Assembly (NCBI GenBank): GCA_051888795.1
Contig: JBJFCD010000260.1
Coordinates: 1-31,111 of the forward strand
Direction of reading: 5' to 3'
DNA: 31,111 nucleotides
Source: MD308 sp051888795
GTDB taxonomy: Bacteria; Bacillota; Clostridia; Lachnospirales; Lachnospiraceae
Shown: positions 24,087-31,061 of the stretch, piece by piece
How positions within the stretch are numbered: the stretch's first letter is position 1
Layout of the letters: every line of letters begins with the position of its first letter
Notes under the pieces: model-generated
Told to the model about the DNA's origin: nothing
The model's input: only the letters and a program-made list of their open reading frames with translations
The model's database searches: none
Position numbers and translations under genes: made by a program

Positions 24087-25454
24087 CTATTCTGCCCAGA
24101 TTTCTTCGTCTGTCGGAATGTATTTTTCCGGCATTACATAAGCGATTCTTGCAATGTTTACAAGATGATGCCACCATAAGTTCTCACTGATGGAGTTATT
24201 TCCCCATGTTCCGCATCCAAGAGTAGCTGTAGGATTCAGTCCATTGTCAAATCCTCCGCCAAGTCCTGAAGAACCGATCATGTTTACACCGATACGGGAT
24301 ACCGGAAGAAGTTCTGCTGCATATTCAACGTGATCTTTATTATTGGAATGAACAACACTACTGTGTCCTGCACCTTCGTTTTTAAGATTTGTAACAGCTT
24401 TATCAACTGCTTCTTCCCATGTCTTATAGCTGTTGATTGCGATAACCGGACATAATTTTTCTTTTGCAAGATATTCCTCAGCACCTGATTTTTCAATTTC
24501 AACAAGAAGGAATTTTGTATCTTCCGGAACTTTGATTCCTGCTTTTTCTGCGATGAATACCGGTGATGCTCCAACCATATCTTTATCAATTGCTCCTTCT
24601 GGGAACATTGCTTTTCTAAGAGCATCTACTTCTGCTGGCTCTCCAACATAGTAAGCACCCTGTTTCTTCAGCTCTTCAACCATCTCATCATGTTTTTCTT
24701 CCGGAATATGTACGCACTGTTCACAAGTACATAATACACCATTGTCATAAGTACGGCTGATTGCAACTTTCTTAGCTACTTCTGCAAGATCAACATCAAC
24801 ATCTACCAGTGTCTGAACGTTTCCTGCACCTACACCAAATGCCGGTTTTCCACTCTTGTATGCAGCCTTAACCATTCCAGGGCCACCTGTAGAAATACAT
24901 GCATCACACTCTGACATCAGAAGTCCGGAAAGCTCAACTGTAGGTTCCGGGATAATCTGGATCAAATCTTCCGGTGCTCCAACTTCTTTTAATGCAGCAC
25001 GCATAAGATTTACAGTTTCAACACCAGTTTTCTTTGCACGTGGATGTGGTCCAACGATAATAGCATTTCCACCTTTTAATGCGATCATTGCATTCTGCAT
25101 TGGTGTCATTGTCGGGTTTGTAGTTGGTGCAACTGCTCCGATAACACCGATCGGTTTTGCAACTTTAACAATACCTTCATCTTCAACGTACTCGATGATT
25201 CCTCTACTCTTAACACCTTTCAACTTGTTCCATACTGCTTTTGCTTTACCTTTGTTCTTTTTGATCTTGTCTTCGTAAACACCCATACGTGTCTCTTCAA
25301 CAGCCATCTTAGCAAGCATCTCGCCATTGTCATAAATAATCTTTCCGATTGCGCGAACAGCTTTGTCTACATCTTCCTGAGAAAACTGTTCAAATTCCTG
25401 CTGTGCTTTTCTTCCTTTTTCAATAAGGTCTAATACATATTCTTTTGCTTCCAT
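24087..25454 (-). CDS. CoA-acylating aldehyde dehydrogenase, SucD-like
   Basis: 455 residues. Interconverts an aldehyde plus CoA and NAD(P)+ with acyl-CoA. It resembles CoA-dependent succinate-semialdehyde dehydrogenase: EETRMGVYEDKIKKNKGKAK near 53-72, PIGVIGAVAPTTNPTMTPM (101-119), the nucleotide-binding STGGPGMVKAAYKSGKPAF (188-206), and LGCGTWGNNSISEN near the C-terminus. The catalytic Cys is C242 in DNGVLCTCEQC. C244 and C247 follow at once, giving an unusual Cys cluster. No microcompartment targeting peptide is visible at the N-terminus, so a free cytosolic enzyme is likely. Substrate could be succinate semialdehyde, butyraldehyde or another short aldehyde; ptb and buk downstream favour a C4-C5 acid. 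First gene of the operon, with GGAGG before ATG. Confidence 0.9.
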   Translation of the reverse strand: MEAKEYVLDLIEKGRKAQQEFEQFSQEDVDKAVRAIGKIIYDNGEMLAKMAVEETRMGVYEDKIKKNKGKAKAVWNKLKGVKSRGIIEYVEDEGIVKVAKPIGVIGAVAPTTNPTMTPMQNAMIALKGGNAIIVGPHPRAKKTGVETVNLMRAALKEVGAPEDLIQIIPEPTVELSGLLMSECDACISTGGPGMVKAAYKSGKPAFGVGAGNVQTLVDVDVDLAEVAKKVAISRTYDNGVLCTCEQCVHIPEEKHDEMVEELKKQGAYYVGEPAEVDALRKAMFPEGAIDKDMVGASPVFIAEKAGIKVPEDTKFLLVEIEKSGAEEYLAKEKLCPVIAINSYKTWEEAVDKAVTNLKNEGAGHSSVVHSNNKDHVEYAAELLPVSRIGVNMIGSSGLGGGFDNGLNPTATLGCGTWGNNSISENLWWHHLVNIARIAYVMPEKYIPTDEEIWAE

Positions 25455-25501
25455 TTCATTACCTCCGTTTGTTCCGAACTCATTTGTTTCGTTGTACGTC
25501 T

Positions 25502-25530
25502 AATGTACTACATTCTATTTTTAAATTCAA
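25502..25530 (-). promoter_or_regulatory. promoter and operator of the aldehyde dehydrogenase operon
   Basis: On the minus strand TTGAAT (25525-25530), a 17-base spacer and TACATT (25502-25507). The perfect odd palindrome AATGTACTACATT (25502-25514) covers the -10 and contains GTnnnAC, the core of the published FadR-subfamily operator consensus TnGTnnnACnA. A repressor bound here would block RNA polymerase. The GntR protein encoded just upstream is the natural candidate. Confidence 0.6.
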
Positions 25531-25567
25531 TTGGGATATTTCATAAATAATTTTATCATTTTTTGTT

Positions 25568-25593
25568 CAATATGTTCTACATTGAACATATTG
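25568..25593. promoter_or_regulatory. 10-bp inverted repeat upstream of the operon promoter
   Basis: CAATATGTTC (25568-25577) and GAACATATTG (25584-25593) are perfect complements around TACATT. The site lies about 40 bases upstream of the -35 and contains no T-run. It could be an activator or second repressor site. Confidence 0.55.
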
Positions 25594-25637
25594 ATAAATT
25601 ATTGACATTATTGTTAATTTTTCGTTCCTTTTAATAT

Positions 25638-25670
25638 CAAAAAAAGGAGCCGCCTATAAAAGCAGCTCCT
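25638..25670 (-). terminator. terminator of the GntR gene, with stop codon in the loop
   Basis: On the minus strand AGGAGCTGC pairs with GCGGCTCCT (25662-25670 with 25645-25653, one T-G pair) over an 8-base loop, then a run of seven T. The loop contains the gene's TAG stop (25654-25656). It isolates the regulator from the downstream operon. Confidence 0.9.
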
Positions 25671-26370
25671 GCCATAATTTTAATCTTTCATCCATAAATT
25701 CCGTTATTGCTCTTTTGTCTCTCGCTTCCAGTATATCAACCTCTTTTAAATAATTATCCGGCAACGCATTCGGTCTTCCCTGCTCCAGAGACACCTCAAT
25801 AGCCTTATGTCTTGTGAATGCAGCAATCTTATGTATGATATTATCTAGCTGCTGCAGCATCCGATTGTGTGAAATCTCCCCTAAATACTGATTAAATTTT
25901 TTACTTACATCATAAATCTTATCTGTATCTGCCGGGGTTTCATTCATAGCGATCTTAAATTCTTCTCCCAGCTTGCGAAGTTTGCCAATCTCTTCATCAG
26001 ATGCATTCAGAATTGCCAGATAAAGCATCGAGTTTGCAACGGCTATCTTAACTTCCAAAAGCTCCTCCATAGAATGCTCTGATAAAATCAATCCATACAT
26101 CAAAGGATTCAATAGCTTATCGTTAAATTCTTCTACTACAAAAGTTCCCTCAGATCTCCGTATCTCAAGCACGCCAAATGCTACAAGAACCTTAATCGCT
26201 TCACGTACAGCATTACGGCTTACTCCCAGCTTTTCGCTGAATTCCACCTCTGTCGGGATCTTATCGCCCGGCTTCAATTCCCCGCTGATCAAAGCATCTG
26301 TAATCCTCTGTATAATTATTTCAGAAATCGATCCCTTAGGAAGTTCTGCAAACAACTTATTGATTTCCAT
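25654..26370 (-). CDS. GntR-family regulator, FadR/FCD subfamily
   Basis: 238 residues. N-terminal winged helix (about 8-75): ISEIIIQRITDALISGELKPGDKIPTE with VSRNAVREAIKVLVAFGVLEIRRSEGTFV, the standard GntR pattern. The remainder (about 85-225) is all-helical and fits the FCD ligand-binding domain, which usually binds a carboxylate. It is encoded directly upstream of the aldehyde dehydrogenase/ptb/buk/symporter operon on the same strand but separated by its own terminator, so it most likely controls that operon. Whether as repressor or activator is inferred from the operator over the -10. Confidence 0.94.
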   Translation of the reverse strand: MEINKLFAELPKGSISEIIIQRITDALISGELKPGDKIPTEVEFSEKLGVSRNAVREAIKVLVAFGVLEIRRSEGTFVVEEFNDKLLNPLMYGLILSEHSMEELLEVKIAVANSMLYLAILNASDEEIGKLRKLGEEFKIAMNETPADTDKIYDVSKKFNQYLGEISHNRMLQQLDNIIHKIAAFTRHKAIEVSLEQGRPNALPDNYLKEVDILEARDKRAITEFMDERLKLWQELLL

Positions 26371-26412
26371 ATGTTAATCCTCTCATCTTCAAATCCCCAT
26401 ATCAGGTTAATA

Positions 26413-26459
26413 TACATGCTATGTAGCTTATTATAGCAAACCAATTCTATAATTTACAA
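26413..26459 (-). promoter_or_regulatory. promoter of the GntR gene with a leader inverted repeat
   Basis: On the minus strand TTGTAA (26454-26459), an 18-base spacer and an extended -10 TGCTATAAT (TATAAT at 26430-26435). Just downstream is TACATGCTATGTA (26413-26425), a 5-3-5 inverted repeat that might be an autoregulatory site. Confidence 0.5.
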
Positions 26460-26616
26460 GAGGTATCTTTTATTCTAATCTTGCATATTTCCAATCCCAG
26501 ACAATTTCTCTGTAATTTTCTACTTAAAATCTTTTTTGTTTATCATGAAAGAATCAATAGCATAAACCTATTAAAACATTTATAATATCTTTATACTGTT
26601 TACAAAGGAGAGTCTC

Positions 26617-27447
26617 ATGTCAAATATTATAGAAATCACAGATTTTGATGCACCGGAGCTGGATCCCTATGCCCGTCTCACAGAGCGGCAGCTCCTCAAT
26701 CGAGATGAACCGGAAAAAGGACTTTTCATTGCTGAAAGTCCCAAAGTAATTGAGCGTGCTCTTGATGCAGGATGCAGCCCGGTTTCTCTTTTACTGGAGC
26801 GTAAACATATCGCCGGAGAAGCCAAAGATATAGTGGCACGATGCAGCCACATTCCAATATACACAGCTGATTTTGAAGTATTAACGCAGTTGACCGGATT
26901 TAATCTGACCAGAGGGGCTCTGTGCCTGATGCATCGTCCCAATCTTCCGGATGTAACAACCGTCTGTGACAAGGCTCGCCGCATTGCTATTCTGGAAAAC
27001 GTAATGAACCCTACAAACATCGGTGCGATTTTCCGCTCTGCGGCAGCACTGAATATTGATGCCGTCCTTCTCACCCCCGCATGCGCTGATCCACTCTACC
27101 GCCGTGCTATCCGTGTCAGTATGGGATGTATTTTCCAGATTCCATGGACTTTTCTCGGAAAAGATGAGTCTATCTGGCCTCAGCCTGCACTCAGCAGCCT
27201 TCAGGCTGCCGGATTTAAAACCGTTGCCCTTGCACTTAATGACAACTCTATCCGTATTGATAATCCCAAACTTTTGGCTGAAGAGAAACTTGCCATAATT
27301 CTGGGAACCGAAGGTGATGGTCTTGCCGCTGACACAATCGCTGACTGTGATTACACAGTAAAGATTCCTATGTCCCACGGCGTAGATTCTTTGAATGTTG
27401 CAGCCGCCAGTGCAGTTGCTTTTTGGCAGCTTGGAAACAGAATGTAG
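26617..27447 (+). CDS. TrmH/SpoU-family RNA methyltransferase
   Basis: 276 residues. The C-terminal SPOUT domain carries the three motifs: ENVMNPTNIGAIFRSA (127-142, N134 and R140), IILGTEGDGL (227-236, E232) and IPMSHGVDSLNVAAASAVAF (250-269, N260). The N-terminal part (about 20-105: LTERQLLNRDEPEKGLFIAE) resembles the SpoU substrate-binding domain. It is predicted to 2'-O-methylate a ribose in rRNA or tRNA with SAM; the site is unknown. AAAGGAG precedes ATG. The coding DNA looks richer in G+C than its neighbours. The glycosyltransferase follows after 57 bases on the same strand. Confidence 0.93.
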   Translation: MSNIIEITDFDAPELDPYARLTERQLLNRDEPEKGLFIAESPKVIERALDAGCSPVSLLLERKHIAGEAKDIVARCSHIPIYTADFEVLTQLTGFNLTRGALCLMHRPNLPDVTTVCDKARRIAILENVMNPTNIGAIFRSAAALNIDAVLLTPACADPLYRRAIRVSMGCIFQIPWTFLGKDESIWPQPALSSLQAAGFKTVALALNDNSIRIDNPKLLAEEKLAIILGTEGDGLAADTIADCDYTVKIPMSHGVDSLNVAAASAVAFWQLGNRM

Positions 27448-27504
27448 CAAACATCATTTTATTCTTATACATGTTAAATTTCTTCCAAAGGAGGTTAAAT
27501 ATAT

Positions 27505-28809
27505 ATGAACCCGACCGTTAGCATTATTGTACCTGTTTATAACGCCGAATCTACTATTTCTCGCTGTATTGACAGCATTTTAACCCAGGAATACACTGAT
27601 TTCGAATTGATATTGGTCGATGACGGGAGCCAGGACTCTTCCGGTGCTATCTGCGATCAGTATGCATCTTATGATTCCCGCGTCCGCGTGATCCACAAAG
27701 CAAATTCCGGTGTATCTGATTCCAGAAATATGGCATTAGATCAGGCCAGGGGCATCTATATACAATTTCTCGACAGTGATGACTGGATTACGCCCAATGC
27801 CACTCAGCTTTTTGTGGATACAGCAACTCATTTTCATTGTGATCTTGTCATCTCCGATTTTTACCGGGTAGTCGGAGAACGCGTATCTGTAAAAGGCGAT
27901 ATCGAAGATGATTGTATCATGACTCAGGAAGAATTCGCCTCCCATATGGTTGAAAATCCCGCAGACTTTTATTATGGCGTATTGTGGAATAAGCTATATC
28001 GCCGGGACATTATAAAAAATCACCAACTGCGCATGGATACAAGCATAAGCTGGTGCGAAGATTTTATGTTTAATCTGGAATATCTGCGCTATGCAGAGAC
28101 CATCTATGCGCTGCAGGTTCCTATCTACTATTATGTAAAAACCAAAGGATCTCTGGCCAGTCAGGGAATGAATATATCCAAAACTATCCGTATGAAACTG
28201 ATGGTCTTTGAATACTATAACAATTTCTACAAACATGTGCTTGATGAGACAGATTACGAAAAAAACAGACTGCAGATTTACCGGTTTCTGATTGACGCTG
28301 CCGGAGACGGCACTGTTCCTCCTACTATTTTTCCAAATTCCAAAAAGCTGGGAGAAGAACGCAGCCAGATCTCCGAGGCAACACTCTCTGCGGAAGGAAT
28401 CCTGATGGACGAATATCGTAGCCGAAAGCTTCTGGACTATTATCTGGAGTCCGTTGCCCAAAAGAACAATCTGTCCCTTGAAGAGACCCGGCTATTACTT
28501 TGTCTGAATCAGCCTCACCAGTGTAATAGCCGCCTGGAGCTTTCGGACTTCACCGGGCTTACTCCCCGGAAACTGTCCTCCCTGCTCCAGAAACTCTCTT
28601 CCAAAGGACTAGTTAAAGTGAATACCAAACGAGAAACAAAGTCACTGATAATCACCTTCCTGCCAACTGCGCTTCCGATTCTCGAAGAACTGGCTAATGC
28701 CCAAGGCAAATATGATCAGGCACGTTTCGATGGATTTACGGAAGAAGAACTGATCCAATACTCTGCCTTATCAGAAAAGATGAAACGAAATATGCAAAAG
28801 ATTCTTTGA
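27505..28809 (+). CDS. family 2 glycosyltransferase fused to a MarR-like winged-helix domain
   Basis: 434 residues. The N-terminal part (about 1-210) is a GT-A fold glycosyltransferase: SIIVPVYNAESTISRCIDSI (6-25), LVDDGSQDSSG (38-48), the metal-binding LDSDDW (89-94) and WCEDFMFN (183-190). No membrane segment is visible. From about 315 the sequence changes character. NNLSLEETRLLLCL, LSDFTGLTPRKLSSLLQKLS, KGLVKVNTKRETKSLIITF and LPTALPILEEL have the order of a MarR winged helix (helices, recognition helix, beta wing, dimer helix). The whole is one uninterrupted reading frame with AAGGAGG before ATG. A soluble sugar transferase with its own DNA-binding-like domain is unusual. The winged helix could also be a protein-interaction module. 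No donor or acceptor can be named. Confidence 0.85.
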   Translation: MNPTVSIIVPVYNAESTISRCIDSILTQEYTDFELILVDDGSQDSSGAICDQYASYDSRVRVIHKANSGVSDSRNMALDQARGIYIQFLDSDDWITPNATQLFVDTATHFHCDLVISDFYRVVGERVSVKGDIEDDCIMTQEEFASHMVENPADFYYGVLWNKLYRRDIIKNHQLRMDTSISWCEDFMFNLEYLRYAETIYALQVPIYYYVKTKGSLASQGMNISKTIRMKLMVFEYYNNFYKHVLDETDYEKNRLQIYRFLIDAAGDGTVPPTIFPNSKKLGEERSQISEATLSAEGILMDEYRSRKLLDYYLESVAQKNNLSLEETRLLLCLNQPHQCNSRLELSDFTGLTPRKLSSLLQKLSSKGLVKVNTKRETKSLIITFLPTALPILEELANAQGKYDQARFDGFTEEELIQYSALSEKMKRNMQKIL

Positions 28810-28813
28810 TATG

Positions 28814-28849
28814 GAAAGATGATAAATTTATTAAAATTTATCATCTTTC
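28814..28849. terminator. 16-bp hairpin between convergent genes
   Basis: The arms 28814-28829 and 28834-28849 are perfect complements around ATTA. The TGA stop of the minus-strand gene (28841-28843) is inside the right arm. No T-run follows either side, so the stem itself or a factor must act if it terminates. Confidence 0.6.
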
Positions 28850-29287
28850 ATCATTGCTTTTATTATCATAATTAAGGAAAATAATCCCAAAAAGTACGCC
28901 TGCAAGCGCAAGTGCCAATCCAAGTCCTGTATAGAAAACAGCAATGAATACATCAGGCACAATTCCGGAGGAACGAAGCCAGACACCTCCTCCCATCATG
29001 AAAGCCATGATGAGATAAGATTTCAAATCAAAAAAATGCCATACAGGACGAAATTCTTCTTTATATCCTTTAATACGTTTTGTATGCTTCAAGCTCATCT
29101 TAAAAAACATGGTGCCAAAAGCAAGAAAAACAAGCACTGAAAGGAAAATATGTACTGCCGTAATCTTTATGTTGTGGTATGAAAGAATACCAAGTCTTGC
29201 GACATTGAATCCCGCCAGAAACCATACACAGCTGGCAACCGCCAATAATGTTCTCTTTTTTACATGAAAAATAGTCCGACGCTCCAT
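28841..29287 (-). CDS. small membrane protein (148 residues)
   Basis: Not recognised. Four hydrophobic helices: about 12-30 (TLLAVASCVWFLAGFNVARLG), 42-62 (AVHIFLSVLVFLAFGTMFF), 92-104 (LIMAFMMGGGVWL) and 114-138. A basic loop of about 20 residues (KHTKRIKGYKEEFRP) lies between helices two and three. A conserved-looking His sits in helix two. It is the last gene of the TetR-linked set, and its ribosome site AAGAGG lies in the end of the DUF2871 gene six bases upstream, so translation is probably coupled. Confidence 0.75.
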   Translation of the reverse strand: MERRTIFHVKKRTLLAVASCVWFLAGFNVARLGILSYHNIKITAVHIFLSVLVFLAFGTMFFKMSLKHTKRIKGYKEEFRPVWHFFDLKSYLIMAFMMGGGVWLRSSGIVPDVFIAVFYTGLGLALALAGVLFGIIFLNYDNKSNDER

Positions 29288-29293
29288 ATTATT

Positions 29294-29707
29294 CTAAACC
29301 TCTTTTGCTTTTTTTAGAGACACAAGTAATAATATAATTCCTATTCCCATCAAAATATGTCCAATTCCTGCAATACCGGAAATAGAAGCTTGCGCGCCTG
29401 CCGATAAAGTAGTATTCAACACTTGAGTTACTCCCCGTACAACCATCATCACAGCTGTCAAGCTAACACCGATATTATAGAGTACCATAAAAATCCGAAA
29501 GGTCTTTTGCTCTGAAAGAACAAATTTTGTAGAAAACAGGGCAACAATTAAAAATAGCATCATACCAAGCAAAAACAGATGGGCATGTACCTTACCAAGT
29601 ACCGTTACACTACTGAAATGGTTATACTTTGTGAATTCTCGGTAAAACACACCGCCACACATAGCAGCAACCGCATAAATTAGCGAAATATTTAAATACT
29701 TTTTCAT
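29294..29707 (-). CDS. DUF2871 membrane protein
   Basis: 137 residues starting at the second of two close ATGs. The one at 29713 sits only three bases from AAAGGAG, whereas 29707 has a normal spacing of nine and the family begins MKKYLNISLIYA. Four helices: residues 5-20, 38-60, 70-92 and 105-130. The pattern KYLNISLIYAVAAMCGGVFYREFTK followed by LGKVHAHLFLLGMMLFLI is characteristic of DUF2871. Its two His residues (VHAH) in a helix invite a metal or heme role, but none is established. It follows the 219-residue gene without a gap (TAA directly before ATG at 29713). Confidence 0.88.
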   Translation of the reverse strand: MKKYLNISLIYAVAAMCGGVFYREFTKYNHFSSVTVLGKVHAHLFLLGMMLFLIVALFSTKFVLSEQKTFRIFMVLYNIGVSLTAVMMVVRGVTQVLNTTLSAGAQASISGIAGIGHILMGIGIILLLVSLKKAKEV

Positions 29708-29713
29708 GTTCAT

Positions 29714-30373
29714 TTACTCCTTTATCATTGATCTATATCCTATCAGAACTGTCCACAGATAAGCACAGGTTTTCGGTATCATAAGCATTCCTACTACTGG
29801 AATGGCATCAGCAAAAAGTACTACCGGAATATAGCATGCAAAGCTTATCACAACTGTGAGCCACAGAAAGCGAAATGGCTCATCTTTTTGTTCTTTCGCA
29901 CTCAGATAAAACAGCACAACAATCAGTGCACCCAAAATCGTAAACGGAATATTTCTGTAGATTCCCCAGGAAAGAGGAGCATTCGCACTTGTCCATGCAT
30001 TTTGTGGCATCAGACATAAAAGGATGCGAAAGGCAGCCAGAAGCCATACTGCAATTGTGAGATTCTTCCGTCCGACAACCTGATAACGGAGACGCCATAC
30101 GAAATACAAAAGAACGTAGAAGATTGTCATTGTAATAGACGTAATCATTTTTCCGATTCCTAATGCTTCTGTATAATTTTCAAGTCCTGTCGTACATAAT
30201 GCAATTGCTCTCGGTACTAGATGAAATGCATCACCGCTCCCCAGTGTAACCGCCATAATCCCGTAAAGTAAATACTGCTTTCTTCCCTTGCTCCCGCGAA
30301 TCATCAAAATTCCCAACGTGATAACCGTCACAAGGTAAGCCACATCAAATAAAGTCTCAAAAATTGCCTGCAT
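29714..30373 (-). CDS. conserved membrane protein (219 residues), first gene of the DUF2871 operon
   Basis: Seven hydrophobic helices. Features are the N-terminal MQAIFETLFDVAYLVTVITLG, GSGDAFHLVPRAIAL (about 45-59, with an in-membrane His), and MITSITMTIFYVLLYFVWRLRY. I recall similar proteins next to DUF2871 and TetR genes in other Firmicutes, but no function is known to me. It begins 15 bases after the palindrome TGAACATTGTTCA with AGGAGG as ribosome site, and is followed directly by the DUF2871 gene. Likely role: membrane stress or small-molecule handling under TetR control, by context only. Confidence 0.8.
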   Translation of the reverse strand: MQAIFETLFDVAYLVTVITLGILMIRGSKGRKQYLLYGIMAVTLGSGDAFHLVPRAIALCTTGLENYTEALGIGKMITSITMTIFYVLLYFVWRLRYQVVGRKNLTIAVWLLAAFRILLCLMPQNAWTSANAPLSWGIYRNIPFTILGALIVVLFYLSAKEQKDEPFRFLWLTVVISFACYIPVVLFADAIPVVGMLMIPKTCAYLWTVLIGYRSMIKE

Positions 30374-30388
30374 AATTTCCTCCTAACT

Positions 30389-30401
30389 TGAACATTGTTC
30401 A
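30389..30401. promoter_or_regulatory. TetR operator, copy 2 (in front of the membrane gene operon)
   Basis: TGAACATTGTTCA, a perfect 6-1-6 palindrome, preceded on the minus strand by TAAAAT as a possible -10. It is identical to the site before tetR (31021-31033) read on the opposite strand. Confidence 0.8.
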
Positions 30402-30415
30402 TTTTATTTTAAAAG

Positions 30416-30439
30416 ATTACTCACCAAACGGTGAGTAAT
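30416..30439 (-). terminator. hairpin between tetR and the membrane gene operon
   Basis: ATTACTCACC (30416-30425) pairs perfectly with GGTGAGTAAT (30430-30439) over four bases. On the minus strand CTTTTAAAA follows, a poor T-run. It lies directly after the tetR stop and may be a partial terminator between tetR and the genes it controls. Confidence 0.6.
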
Positions 30440-30443
30440 GATA

Positions 30444-31004
30444 TTACCGATAAATTGCTCTGCGTACCAACTCCACAAGCGTTGTACAATTTTCCTTTTT
30501 TTCCACTAAGAGAATCAATATATTATTCAGCACAAAATCAATGAGGTCAGATTCTGTAAATACTCCGGAAAACTTTGAAAAATCAACCGCTGCATCATAA
30601 TGAAGAACCTCTGTCATCTTTTGCTTCATATGTTCAAAATACTTTTCCATTATACTTTTTGCTTCATCCTGCTTTGATTTTGCTATACTGACAGAATGAG
30701 CACTGAAAAATCCTGGATATTTGGCAGCCCCTTCCTGAATACAATGGAAGATATGAACTATATAGTCGGGAAAAGAAAAACTACCTTCATATTCGTTTTT
30801 CATATGAAAAATGTCTTTCCACACACTTTCAACTGTAGCAATCACCAATTCATTTTTATCCGAATAATAATTGTACAAGGTCCCAAGAGCAATATTGCAT
30901 TCCTTTGCTACCATCCTCACATTCAAAGCTGTCAGCCCTTTTTCTGCAACAATCTTTCTGCAAACCTTCATGATTGCTTCTTTTGATGTTACAACTGTAT
31001 TCAT
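30444..31004 (-). CDS. TetR/AcrR-family transcriptional regulator
   Basis: 186 residues. The N-terminal HTH (about 8-55) reads SKEAIMKVCRKIVAEKGLTA, VRMVAKECNIALGTLYNYYSDKNEL, the TetR signature. The remaining helical domain (about 70-180) is variable and would bind an unknown ligand. GGGAGG precedes the start. Its own promoter has the palindrome TGAACAATGTTCA directly against the -10, and the same palindrome stands before the downstream membrane genes, so autorepression and control of that operon are likely. Confidence 0.94.
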   Translation of the reverse strand: MNTVVTSKEAIMKVCRKIVAEKGLTALNVRMVAKECNIALGTLYNYYSDKNELVIATVESVWKDIFHMKNEYEGSFSFPDYIVHIFHCIQEGAAKYPGFFSAHSVSIAKSKQDEAKSIMEKYFEHMKQKMTEVLHYDAAVDFSKFSGVFTESDLIDFVLNNILILLVEKKENCTTLVELVRRAIYR

Positions 31005-31020
31005 ATACTACCTCCCAACA

Positions 31021-31033
31021 TGAACAATGTTCA
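31021..31033. promoter_or_regulatory. TetR operator, copy 1 (tetR promoter)
   Basis: TGAACAATGTTCA, a perfect 6-1-6 palindrome, shares its last base with the -10 box of the tetR promoter and would overlap the start of transcription. Confidence 0.82.
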
Positions 31034-31061
31034 TTATAAATGAGCTTTCTCTTATAGTCAA
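31033..31061 (-). promoter_or_regulatory. tetR promoter
   Basis: On the minus strand TTGACT (31056-31061), a 17-base spacer and a perfect TATAAT (31033-31038). This is close to the ideal consensus. Nothing else was recognised between 31062 and the window end. Confidence 0.85.

Noticed and set aside
26881..27450. 189-codon minus-strand ORF across the RNA methyltransferase gene
   Set aside because: Antisense shadow of a gene with all three SPOUT motifs.
27994..28461. 155-codon minus-strand ORF within the glycosyltransferase fusion
   Set aside because: Antisense shadow; the plus frame is continuous and motif-bearing.
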